In this document: positions 37,076-46,661 of the stretch, one piece after another
Layout: each line of letters opens with the position of its first letter
How positions within the stretch are numbered: the stretch's first letter is position 1
Assembly: GCF_014117425.1 (NCBI RefSeq)
Contig: NZ_CP059725.1
Location: forward strand, 124,001-188,000
Length of the DNA: 64,000 bases
Source of the DNA: Bartonella sp. HY038
Lineage (GTDB): Bacteria > Pseudomonadota > Alphaproteobacteria > Rhizobiales > Rhizobiaceae
Reading direction: 5' to 3'
Position numbers and translations under genes: made by a program
Notes under the pieces: generated by a model
Told to the model about the DNA's origin: nothing
The model's input: only the letters and a program-made list of their open reading frames with translations
Database searches by the model: none

Positions 37076-38074
37076 ATGTTTAAGGTGAATAGACGTCATG
37101 TTCTTTTAGGTTTGGCCACAAGTACTATGATCCTACCCAATGCAGGACAGGTATTGGCGCAAAAAAGTGAAGAGCAGGCGGCCAACATTATTTGGGGGCC
37201 GCCTGCAACGCCATCGCTTATCCCGGCTTTTGCGATTGCTAGTGGCATGCTTGATGAGCTTATTCCCAATTGTCAGTTTAAAGTTTGGAATAGTCCCGAT
37301 CAAATACGCGCTGGTTTAACTTCGGGCAAAATTACTATGGCGATTATGCCAAGCTATAGTGGTGCTAATCTTTATAATCGGGGGGTAAAGCTGCGGCTTG
37401 CCAATATTTTAACCGATGGATTATTATATATTGTTGCCAAAAAGGATGCCAATATTACATCACTTGCGGACTTAAAGGGCAAAAAGCTCGCGGTTCCTTT
37501 CAAAAATGATATGCCAGATCTTGTTATGCAAGCGGTGTTGAAAGCTCATAATATTGGGCAAAATGAAATTTCCATTAGCTATATTGGTAGCCCACCAGAG
37601 GCTATTCCAATGCTAATGATGGGGCGTGTTGATGCTGCGGTTTTGGTTGAGCCAGCAACCAGTGCAGCCATAGCAATGAGTGAAACTGCCCATAAAGATT
37701 TGGTTCGCGCCCTTGATATTCAAGACTTATGGCAAAAGGTGACGGGAAGTAAAATCTTACCGCAAGCCGGCCTTTTAGTTGGCCAAGGATTTGAAGGCGC
37801 ACAAGGAGATGATAAAATCACGCGTCTTAATGATATTTTCAAATTGGCAACCGAGAAAATATCGAAAGATCCACAAATGGCCGCCAAAAGTGCTGCCAAA
37901 TATCTCGATTTTCCAGCAAATCTTATAGAAAAAGCTTTGCCGCATAGTAATCTAGTTGTTCGTAGCGGGCGCGAAAGCAAGTCATCTTTGCAGGAATTAT
38001 TCAGCTTATTATTGCAGCAAAACCCCGATATTTTAGGCGGAAAACTGCCTGATGATGGTTTTTTTGCCGGATGA
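37076..38074 (+). CDS. NitT/TauT-type periplasmic binding protein
   Basis: 332 aa, with GGAGAATAGGG upstream. The signal peptide has a twin arginine (NRRHVLLGL) and likely cleavage after VLA at about residue 28. The class is SsuA/ThiY/TauA-like: ADLKGKKLAVPFKND is the conserved mid-segment, followed by GRVDAAVLVEPATS. It would deliver the ligand from the TonB receptor to the permease. It is 47 bp downstream of the receptor gene, and its stop overlaps the permease start by 4 bp (ATGA). The substrates of the class are sulfonates, nitrate, thiamine precursors, or unknown. Confidence 0.87.
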   Translation: MFKVNRRHVLLGLATSTMILPNAGQVLAQKSEEQAANIIWGPPATPSLIPAFAIASGMLDELIPNCQFKVWNSPDQIRAGLTSGKITMAIMPSYSGANLYNRGVKLRLANILTDGLLYIVAKKDANITSLADLKGKKLAVPFKNDMPDLVMQAVLKAHNIGQNEISISYIGSPPEAIPMLMMGRVDAAVLVEPATSAAIAMSETAHKDLVRALDIQDLWQKVTGSKILPQAGLLVGQGFEGAQGDDKITRLNDIFKLATEKISKDPQMAAKSAAKYLDFPANLIEKALPHSNLVVRSGRESKSSLQELFSLLLQQNPDILGGKLPDDGFFAG

Positions 38075-38919
38075 TACGTTATCGGATTATGTCGCATCTC
38101 TCATGGCTTATCCGTTATTTTTGGGGGGGCTTTGCCGGCCTTGCTGGTTTCTTTTGTTTTTTAGCCTTTTGGCAATTGGCACATGAACTTTATGGCAGTT
38201 TTGTACTGCCCTCACCACAGGAAACTTTTTTAAGTTTGCTTGCATTAATCAAGCAAGATAGCTTTGTTGATGCGGCTAAATTAACGGCATGGCGATCTCT
38301 TTATGGCTTCTTATGTGCGGCTCTAATTGGCACTTTGGGCGGCTTATTATGTGGATATTCCTTTGCTGCCATGCGGCTTATGCGGCCTATTATCACAATA
38401 TTACTTGGTGTGCCGCCTATCGGCTGGATTGTACTCGCAATTATTTGGTTTGAAGCATCGGGTGGATCGGTGATTATGACCATTGCCGTTGCATCTTTTC
38501 CATTAATTTTTATGAGTAGCGCACAAGGAATTGCAACGCGTGATCGTAATCTTGATGCTATGGCACGTGCTTTCGGCATTGGTTGGTTTAAGCGTTTACG
38601 AACAATTTCCTTGCCGCAAATGGTGGCTCATGTCATGCCAGCTTGGTCGCTTTCGGCTGGCAGTGCGTGGAAAGTGGCAGTCATGGCAGAATTACTAAGT
38701 TATAGCGGTGGTTTGGGCGGCATTCTTGCGCAAGCGCGCACCTCTTTTGATGTTCCAAAGGTAACGGCTGTTATAATGGTGGTGGTTATTTTTGCTTTGA
38801 TTACGGAATTTGGCATTATTCATCCCGTTCGTGAATTATTGGAAAACTGGCGCCATGCTGATGAGCCATGGGGTGTAAAGAAAAGCGAAAACGATATTGT
38901 AGCGATAAAGAAGGATTAA
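38071..38919 (+). CDS. NitT/TauT-type ABC permease
   Basis: 282 aa with about six transmembrane helices. The SsuC/TauC type shows LPSPQETFLSLLAL near the start and the EAA-loop MARAFGIGWFKRLRTISLPQ that docks the ATPase. It forms the inner-membrane channel of the importer between the binding protein and the ATPase. The start overlaps the preceding stop, and the ATPase follows after 4 bp. Confidence 0.9.
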   Translation: MIRYRIMSHLSWLIRYFWGGFAGLAGFFCFLAFWQLAHELYGSFVLPSPQETFLSLLALIKQDSFVDAAKLTAWRSLYGFLCAALIGTLGGLLCGYSFAAMRLMRPIITILLGVPPIGWIVLAIIWFEASGGSVIMTIAVASFPLIFMSSAQGIATRDRNLDAMARAFGIGWFKRLRTISLPQMVAHVMPAWSLSAGSAWKVAVMAELLSYSGGLGGILAQARTSFDVPKVTAVIMVVVIFALITEFGIIHPVRELLENWRHADEPWGVKKSENDIVAIKKD

Positions 38920-38923
38920 AGCC

Positions 38924-39658
38924 ATGAAACTTCTGTTTGAAGACGTTGCTTTTGCCTATCTTGGCCGCAATATTGTTGAAAATATAAATTTTTCGATATG
39001 TGATGGTGAAATCCTTGCCGTTCTTGGACCCTCTGGCATAGGCAAAACGACATTGATGCAGATGGGAGCAGGGCTTCATCAACCAACTAAGGGGCAAATT
39101 ATTCGCAATTATCAACGTCAAGCGGTGGTATTTCAAGAACCGCGATTGTTAAATTGGAAAACCACCTTTGATAATATTGCTTATGGTATAAAAAATAATT
39201 TATCCCGCCAAGAAAAACACGCTATCGTGGTTAAAATGGCGGCAGCTGTTGGCCTTAGCCAAGATGATCTGCTTAAATATCCCGCTGCTTTATCGGGCGG
39301 TATGCGCCAAAGAGTATCAGTTGCAAGAGCTTTGGCCATTAAGCCTGATATAATCTATTTTGATGAACCTTTTTCAGCTGTTGATATTGGGCTGCGGCGC
39401 AATTTACAGGACATTATTATTCAACAAGCAAAAGGTCTTGGTTTTTGTGGCTTGTTTATCACCCATGACCTCCATGAAGCTTTGCGCATCGCTAACCGGC
39501 TTTTATTAATTGGTGATGTACCAGCCACTATAATAACCGAGCGCAATATTGCTGGTATTGCAGGTGAGCGCAGTGAGCGTGATATTTTTGAAATGATGGA
39601 AGCCTATCGTGTTGATCCTGCCTTTGGCGCATTACTTAATGGCAAGGCGGAGGCTTAG
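38924..39658 (+). CDS. NitT/TauT-type ABC ATP-binding protein
   Basis: 244 aa. Walker A is GPSGIGKT (about 34-41), the Q-loop is in VVFQEPRLL, the signature is LSGGMRQR, Walker B is IIYFDEPFSAVD and the switch His is in FITHDLHEAL. It powers the transporter. It ends TAG immediately before the NnrS ATG, with GGCGGAGG in its last codons serving as the NnrS ribosome-binding site, so NnrS is translationally coupled. Confidence 0.92.
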   Translation: MKLLFEDVAFAYLGRNIVENINFSICDGEILAVLGPSGIGKTTLMQMGAGLHQPTKGQIIRNYQRQAVVFQEPRLLNWKTTFDNIAYGIKNNLSRQEKHAIVVKMAAAVGLSQDDLLKYPAALSGGMRQRVSVARALAIKPDIIYFDEPFSAVDIGLRRNLQDIIIQQAKGLGFCGLFITHDLHEALRIANRLLLIGDVPATIITERNIAGIAGERSERDIFEMMEAYRVDPAFGALLNGKAEA

Positions 39659-40843
39659 ATGAGAGCAAAGCTATTTAAAAGCCCATTTTTTTCCGAAGGT
39701 GTCTTTTTCTTTTTCCCGATTTGTGCGATTTATGCAGCATTAATGCCGCTTATCTATGTTGTTGGTTATGGGCTTTCTTTTCCCGCTAGCGATTATATAG
39801 TGCCACAACAATGGCACGGTCATGAAATGATTTTTGGCTTTTTTTCATCCGCCCTTGCAGGTTTTTTAACCTCCGCCGTTGCTGAATGGACTGACACTAA
39901 ACCTGTTCATGGTAAAACCTTATTTTTAGTTTTTATTCTTTGGTTGCCAGCAAGGTTAATTGGTCTGTTTGGTGTTGATCATTTAATGATTGTTGCCAGT
40001 TTTTTTGATTTTTCTTTTTTAATACTTTTATTGTTTCTTATCCTAAAACCAATCATAAAAAAGCGCCAAACGCGAGCAGTCTCATTTGCCATTTGGTTGA
40101 TTATTTTAATTATTGTTGAATTTTGTTTAAAATGGGCATGGTGGCATGAGGATGTGTTGCTTGCAAGCCGCGCGCTTAATAGTGAAATTTTAGTATTTGT
40201 AATTTTGTTTTCTCTGTCGCTTTCGCGTATTCATATTGTTGTGGTTAATCTTGCTCTTGATCCAAGTGGTAAATCCAGTCCCTATCGCCCGCATCCAGGA
40301 CGACGAAATCTTGCTGCTTTTTTAACGGCCTTTTATGGTGTGGTTGCATTTTTCTTACCCGATTCAATGATGCAATATTACTTGGCATTTGCAGCCTCAG
40401 CAGCTTTTTTTGACCGGTTGGCAGAATGGTTTATAGGGCGGGCAGTGTTTAAAACAGAAATTCTATGCTTATTCATGGCCAATTTAGGTGCAGGTCTTGG
40501 ATTGTTGTTGATTGGATTATCGGGCTTCTATCCTTCAATATCGCCCTATCTTGGCTTGCATGTTTTAACAATTTTAACCTTAGGGCTAGCAGTTATCGCG
40601 GTGCTTATTATTGCTGGTTTGCGCCATTCAGGTCGTGATTTGACGATTATACCTTGGCAAGCAAAACTTAGCATTTGGGCGATCTGTCTTGCCGGAATCA
40701 TGCGTGTTTTGCCGCAACTCATTGATGGTTTTCCATTCGCCCATTATCAATATATGATGTCATCACTGTTTTGGAGTGCTGCTTTTATTTTATGGCTTTT
40801 TGCCTATGTGCCACTTTTGCGCCACCCACTCCATCATCATTAA
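39659..40843 (+). CDS. nnrS: NnrS family heme/copper membrane protein
   Basis: 394 aa, highly hydrophobic, about 12 transmembrane helices. The NnrS signature is present: WHGHEMIFGFFSSALAGFL near residue 57, with the histidines thought to bind heme/copper, then SRIHIVVVN and the later LGLHVLTILTLG and RHSGRDL. NnrS proteins are heme- and copper-containing and are linked in other bacteria to nitric oxide stress and denitrification. No nitrite or NO reductase genes are in the window. Placement as the last gene of a TonB/ABC uptake operon suggests a role with the imported ligand, perhaps a metal or heme-like cargo (inference). Confidence 0.85.
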   Translation: MRAKLFKSPFFSEGVFFFFPICAIYAALMPLIYVVGYGLSFPASDYIVPQQWHGHEMIFGFFSSALAGFLTSAVAEWTDTKPVHGKTLFLVFILWLPARLIGLFGVDHLMIVASFFDFSFLILLLFLILKPIIKKRQTRAVSFAIWLIILIIVEFCLKWAWWHEDVLLASRALNSEILVFVILFSLSLSRIHIVVVNLALDPSGKSSPYRPHPGRRNLAAFLTAFYGVVAFFLPDSMMQYYLAFAASAAFFDRLAEWFIGRAVFKTEILCLFMANLGAGLGLLLIGLSGFYPSISPYLGLHVLTILTLGLAVIAVLIIAGLRHSGRDLTIIPWQAKLSIWAICLAGIMRVLPQLIDGFPFAHYQYMMSSLFWSAAFILWLFAYVPLLRHPLHHH

Positions 40844-40857
40844 GGGGTGGCTTGTAT

Positions 40858-42318
40858 CTATAAATAGGGGGAAAAAAGCCAGATAACCCGATCAAGAAGG
40901 CGGGCAGTAAATGGACGATTTATAAGGTTTTGCAACAAAACTTGTTGGGCGTCTTGCATAGAGTTATCAATTTTTTCGGCAATTTCTTGCGCAAATTGAT
41001 AATCCATAACCTCCATATCCACTTCAAAATTCAATCGCAATGAACGCGCATCCATATTGGACGTGCCGACATAAGCCCATTTGTCATCAATCACCATAAG
41101 CTTAGAATGGTTAAATGTACCACCGGCTCGCCAAATATTGCAGTTGTCTTGCAATAATTGATCAAATTGCGCGCGCATGGCACGATCAACCTGTTTTAGG
41201 TTGTTTTCGCCTGGTATAACTATATCAACCCTAACTCCGCGCCGTGCCGCTGTTACAAGAGCACTTATTATTTCACGATCTGGCAAAAGATACGGTGTTT
41301 TAATACGGATGTGTTTTTGTGCTAACGAAAAGGCGCCAATGAGCATTTTATGATTGGTTTCAATGCAGCGATCAGGACCTGATGGAACGATCCGGATTAT
41401 TTTGCCTTGGCCTGGTGCAAGGGTAGGGCGGGGAATAGCCCATTCAGCCCCAGTAAGCTTTTCATTGGTGGTAAAAATCCAGTCTTCGGTTGCAACATGA
41501 AAAAGATCGGCAACTGCTGGTCCCTCAATACGAAAATGGGTGTCGTTATAAGCTTGATCCCCTGATAAAAGATGCGAGAACCCAACGCGAATATTCATGC
41601 CGCCCGTAAAGGCAATTGCGCCATCAACTATCATGATTTTGCGGTGGGTGCGTAAATTGGCGTAAGGCAGGCGCAGGCCGATGATAATATTGCCGTTAAA
41701 AACATCAACAGGAACATTATGTTGTTTTAACAAATGCACGACACTTGGAAAAGAATAGCGCGCGCCAACTGCATCAATTAAAACTCGTACTGCTATGCCG
41801 CGCTTTACCGCATTAGCCAATGCGTTTACAAATTTTATTCCAATAGGATCGCGGTCAAAAATATAGCTTTCTAACAATATGCTGCGTTTGGCATTAGCTA
41901 TAGCATCGAGCATAGCTTCATAAGCAAGATCGCCATCGTTTAATGCTTCAATATAATTGCCGCTTGTTTGATTGCAGCGGCTGACCTTATCGCCAAGACG
42001 GCTCATGGCTGCGCCGAAATATTGATAATTTTGTTCGATTAGTGACTTATCAACCGCATAATCGCTGAAGTGAAAATGCGCAATTTCATTGACTTTACGG
42101 CGCTGGCTGTCAACGCTTTTGCGTCTTATACGATTAACGCCAATAATCGCATAAATAACCGCTCCCAAAATAGGCGAAAGGATGATAACGCCCACCCAGC
42201 CGATAGCGGTGCGCACTTCTTGCTTGGTCATTGTTGCGTGAATTGCAGCGGTTAAACCCATGACAACTGATAAAATTGCAAGAATATGGGGCCAATAATG
42301 GAGAATTAGTTCAGTCAT
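40858..42318 (-). CDS. cls: Cardiolipin synthase (phospholipase D superfamily)
   Basis: 486 aa from the ATG at 42318, which has GAGAG upstream; a longer frame to 42414 adds residues without family support. Two N-terminal transmembrane helices (about 7-27 and 36-60) precede two PLD domains. The HKD motifs are HRKIMIVDGAIAFTGG and HSKLMVIDDKWAYVGTSN. It condenses two phosphatidylglycerols (or PG with another phospholipid) to cardiolipin at the inner membrane. It converges on nnrS with only 14 bp between stops; no terminator is visible in the gap. Confidence 0.93.
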   Translation of the reverse strand: MTELILHYWPHILAILSVVMGLTAAIHATMTKQEVRTAIGWVGVIILSPILGAVIYAIIGVNRIRRKSVDSQRRKVNEIAHFHFSDYAVDKSLIEQNYQYFGAAMSRLGDKVSRCNQTSGNYIEALNDGDLAYEAMLDAIANAKRSILLESYIFDRDPIGIKFVNALANAVKRGIAVRVLIDAVGARYSFPSVVHLLKQHNVPVDVFNGNIIIGLRLPYANLRTHRKIMIVDGAIAFTGGMNIRVGFSHLLSGDQAYNDTHFRIEGPAVADLFHVATEDWIFTTNEKLTGAEWAIPRPTLAPGQGKIIRIVPSGPDRCIETNHKMLIGAFSLAQKHIRIKTPYLLPDREIISALVTAARRGVRVDIVIPGENNLKQVDRAMRAQFDQLLQDNCNIWRAGGTFNHSKLMVIDDKWAYVGTSNMDARSLRLNFEVDMEVMDYQFAQEIAEKIDNSMQDAQQVLLQNLINRPFTARLLDRVIWLFSPYL

Positions 42319-42884
42319 AAGGCTCTCAATCAAAATTTGATATCGTTGTCTTTGGCTGTGCTTCATTGTGATGAGCAGCAGTTTACTTGCATTTTCAATG
42401 TTATAACATGGCATGAGCCATCTTTACAAGCAGCCTCATTGTTAACAAGTATATTAAATATTAGTAATATGACTAATATCCTTTGACATTGTAATTTTAG
42501 TAGTTTATTAGATGCTGAAATAAACCTTAAGAAGCAGTCCCGATTTTTTAAATCTGCTCTACTACAATTTTTGACCAAAAAATCAATATTTTGAGTCCAG
42601 TGGAACCAACATGCCTTTTATTCGTTTGAATATAAGTAGCTTGGATGAGAAATCTTTTTGAAATACAAATTATTAAAATCATAGTTATAAGCTTTTATTT
42701 TTTAATACTTATAATATAAGTTGAATAATTATAGTTATATTTTTAATTATATTTTTTATTTACTTGTTATTCTACGTTTTGTAATGTAAATTTTGTTTTC
42801 AATGTTAATTTATACTATTTTATAGGTTTGAGCTTCGTTATTATATTTGAATATATAATAATATTATTTGATTTGTTGGTGTTA

Positions 42885-42908
42885 TCTCAAATTATTTCTA
42901 ATTTGAGA
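42885..42908 (+). promoter_or_regulatory. Hairpin overlapping the ribosome-binding site of a short leader ORF
   Basis: TCTCAAATT and AATTTGAGA form a perfect 9-bp stem with a 6-nt loop. Its 3' end overlaps GAGAGG (42905-42910), the apparent Shine-Dalgarno of the 10-codon ORF at 42919. Confidence 0.45.
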
Positions 42909-42918
42909 GGCTATCGGC

Positions 42919-42951
42919 ATGAGTAAATCATTTATGCGCGCAGTGCGTTAA
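42919..42951 (+). CDS. Possible 10-residue leader peptide upstream of the adhesin
   Basis: ATG to TAA encodes MSKSFMRAVR, with GAGAGG 8 nt before the ATG. It ends 14 bp before the adhesin ATG, in a different frame. Position and ribosome-binding site suggest a leader whose translation opens or couples the adhesin start, but a short frame can arise by chance. Confidence 0.3.
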   Translation: MSKSFMRAVR

Positions 42952-43410
42952 GTGGGGTAAAGATAATGACTAGTAAATCTGTTTTGAATAACCATGTAGA
43001 TACAAAAATTACCAGTAAGTCGGGCGTTGTTAATGCGTCCAACGAAGCTGGCAATTTTTACATTGATGTAGCCAAGGGGGATATTGCAAATTACGCCCGC
43101 GAAGGTGGCGATCTGGTCATTGAGTTTAAAGATGGTGAAAAGCTTGTTATTAAAAATTTCTTTACCTATGGATTAGAATTCAATAACTTATTGCTAAGTG
43201 GCGGCGAAGTATTGTTGTTGGTGGACTTTACCAAGGCATTATCAGGTCAAGATGGTATTGAAGACCCTGACGTCATCTATCACGAATTAAATGATGGTAT
43301 TGATGCAACGGCAGTATTGCTTGGATTGCTTGGCGCTGGTGCGCTTGCTGCGGGGCTTTCAGGATCCTCAGGCTCCGATTCTGATCAATCGCCGCCACCA
43401 GTTGTTGATA

Positions 43411-44351
43411 ATACTCCGCCAGCTGTTCCTAGTCTTAGTAGTGTTTATGATAGCGTTGAAGCCATTATAGGTGATATTGCAAATGGCGATAGCACCAATG
43501 ACGCACGTCCAACATTTTCCGGTACTGCTGCTGCAGGCTCGACAATTAAGTTTTATGATAATGGCCAGTTTATTGGCTCTACCGTTGCTGATAGTAATGG
43601 AAATTGGAGCTGGCAGCCTGATACAGATTTGGTTGATGGTGCTCATTCTATTACCTATACTGCTTCAGATAATGCTGGCAATGAAAGCGCTCATAGCAAT
43701 CCATTTGAATTTACCGTAGATACCCAAGCGCCAAATGCGCCATCAGCTCCAAATGCGACTGATAATGCAGAACCTTTTATTGGCACAATCGAAAGTGGTG
43801 GCAGCACCAATGATAATCAGCCAGAATTTTCTGGAAAAGGTGAACCAGGTTCAACAATTACCGTCAAAGATGGCGATACGATCATTGGTGAAACAATTGT
43901 TGATAGCGATGGTAATTGGACATTTAAGCCAGAAACACCGCTTGGTGAGGGTAGCCACTCGATTACTGTGACCGAAACAGATAAGGCTGGTAATCAAAGC
44001 GATTCAAGTGCGCCGATTGAGTTTGAAGTTGATACAATTAAGCCATCAACTCCATCAACTCCAAATGCGGCCGACAATGCCCAACCATTTATTGGTACAA
44101 TTGAAAGTGGCGGTAGCACCAACGATAATCAACCTGAATTTTCAGGGAAAGGTGAAGCTGGCGCAACGGTTACTATTAAGGATGGTGATACTATCATTGG
44201 CGAAACAACCGTTGATAGCGATGGTAATTGGACATTTAAGCCAGAAACACCGCTTGGTGATGGTAGCCACTCGATTACTGTGACCGAAACAGATAAGGCT
44301 GGCAATCAAAGCGATTCAAGCACACCGATTGAGTTTGAAGTTGATACAACG
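43411..44351 (+). repeat. Three H-type Ig-like modules at the adhesin N-terminus
   Basis: Three successive modules open with PSLSSVYDSVEAIIGDI, SAPNATDNAEPFIGTIES and STPNAADNAQPFIGTIES. The last two are near-duplicates in protein and DNA. The same triplet type reappears at about 50290-51224 in the third super-repeat. Confidence 0.75.
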
Positions 44352-46661
44352 CCGCCTGCTGCCATTGATGAAACATTGATGGATCTTGTTGATGATTTTG
44401 GCCTCTATCAGGGCACTATTGCCCATGGCGGACCAACAGACGATCACATTCCCACCTATAGCGGTGGCGTAGGTTCAATTGATCCTAATGATGCATCTTC
44501 AATTAATATTTATAATAAAGACGCTGATGGTAATGTAACGCTTATTGGTTCGACGACAGTTAATGCTGATGGTTCTTGGAGCTTTGACCCTAACCCATCT
44601 TTGGATGCGGGTGATTATATTTTTACCGCTCGTCCTGTGGATAAGGTTGGCAATATTGGCCCTGAAACAAGTGGTTGGAACTTTACAGTTTTTGGTGATG
44701 CACCGCAAAACCCAGCCATTACAAACGTAACCGATAATGAAGGTGCTGTCGTTGGTGAGTTACAAAAAGATGGCGTAACAGATGATACCACGCCAGTGGT
44801 AACTGGAACAGGCGAAACTGGTTCAGTTATTACCATTTATGTGCAAAATCCTGATGGTACAAGCTTTATCGGCGGTACAACTGTTGTAGATGCCGATGGT
44901 GTTTGGAGCCTTGAAATTAGTCCAGCTTTTGCACAGGGCGATGGCACTTATACTATTTCGGCGCAAGCCCATGATGCGGCTGGACAGCTTAGTGCCATGA
45001 CCGGCGGTTATCCGGTTATTCTTGATACACTTGCACCAAACGCACCGCAGCAACCGATTTTAACCGATAATGTCGGCGATGTAACAGGAGCTTTGTCGCC
45101 AAATGACACAACCGATGACAAGCAGCCAGTGCTTTCAGGTAATGTAGGCAGTGAAGAAGCTGGCGGCACAATTACTATCAAGGATGGAGATACTGTTATT
45201 GGCACAACCACGGTTGAGCCGGATGGATCTTGGAGTTTTACCCCTCCAGCTTTGTCTGAAGGTAACCATTCAATCACTGTCACTGTAACTGACATGGCAG
45301 GTAACGAAAGTAAACCAAGCCCAAGTTTTGACCTTACAGTTGACACCAGTAATGTTGAAGTAAGTTTTAGCCATTTTGTGGATAATGTCGGCTCTATTCA
45401 GGGTAGTGTTGATATTAATGGGGTGAGCGATGATCGCACTCCCGTCATGGTGGGCAATGCTACAGCCAATACAACGATTACGATAAGCTATATTAATGGT
45501 GATGGTGAAAAAATTATTGTTGGCGTGACCACTGCTGATAGCAATGGCGCTTGGACTTTGACACCAACAGCCGAATTTTCTGATGGTACTTATGGTTTTA
45601 CAGCGGAAGCTGTTAATGCTGCTGGTACTAAAGATGATGCATATTTTAATATTGAAATTGATGCTACAGCACCAACCGCGCCAATTATTAATGAAGTTCT
45701 AGACGATGTAGGTTTCATTCAAGGTCCGATTAGTTCTGGATCTTCAACCGATGATACAACGCCAAGCTTTAGCGGTACCGCAGAAGCTGGTACGACAATT
45801 ACAATCAAGGATAGTGATGGTACTATTGTTGGTCAAACAACTGTTGATGATGATGGCAATTGGTCGCTAACTACTGATCCTTTAGCTGAAGGTTCCCATA
45901 ATCTTAGCATCACCGCAACCGATACTGCTGGTAACGAAAGCACCGGCACTGGTTTTGATGTAACAATTGATACACAAGGGCCAACGGCAACAGCTGAGCT
46001 TAGCTCGATTAGTGACGATAGCGGTTTTGATTCAACCGATTTTGTTACAAATGATACAACGCTCATTTATACGATCCGCATAAATGGCGACATCGAGGCA
46101 GGTGATACTGTTTGGATGCGTATTAAGCCCGATGGTGGAGCAAGTGGAGAGTGGATACAAGCGACACGCAATGATGATGGCACTTACAGTGTTAATCATA
46201 ATGATGCTGCACATTCTTTAGCTGATGGCCGCTACACAATTGAGACTATTATTCGTGATGCGGCTGGTAATCCATCGGAAATTTCTTCGCAGGCGATTAC
46301 AATTGACACACAAGGCCCAACTGGAGCAATTGTTGCCATTAGTGGCTATTTTGATGATGTTGGCGCTATCACAGGCACAATTAGCCAATCAGGTACATCA
46401 AGCGACGATACAACACCCTTGTTAAAAGGTACTATTTCTGGTTTGCAAGATGGCGACCGTATCATCATCAAGGTTACTGACGCTGCTGGTGTAACCACTA
46501 TTCTTGGTGAAGCAACCGTTAATAATGGTGTTTGGGAATATCAGGTAACTGATAGTCAAGCATTTGCAGAAGGTGATTATCATTTTGAAGCAGTTGTGAC
46601 TGATAATGCTGGTAATGAGGGGTCAACATCTAATAGTTTTGCTATAACAATTGATGTTACG
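44352..46661 (+). repeat. Adhesin super-repeat 1 (seven modules, 2310 bp)
   Basis: Modules A-G in order: IDETLMDLVDDFG, AITNVTDNEGAVV, ILTDNVGDVTGAL, VSFSHFVDNVGSIQG, IINEVLDDVGFIQG, ELSSISDDSGFDS and AISGYFDDVGAITG. The anchor GATGATTTTG of module A is at 44391, and the next is exactly 2310 bp later. Confidence 0.85.

Larger units (their letters stand above)
42319..42965. promoter_or_regulatory. Long AT-rich region upstream of the giant adhesin
   Basis: About 650 bp. The left part is the cls promoter region; 42600-42880 is extremely A/T-rich with runs of T and TAATATT. The only defined structures are the hairpin and short ORF near the adhesin start (separate entries). Such AT-rich regions often bind H-NS/MucR-type silencers; this is inference. 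Confidence 0.35.
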
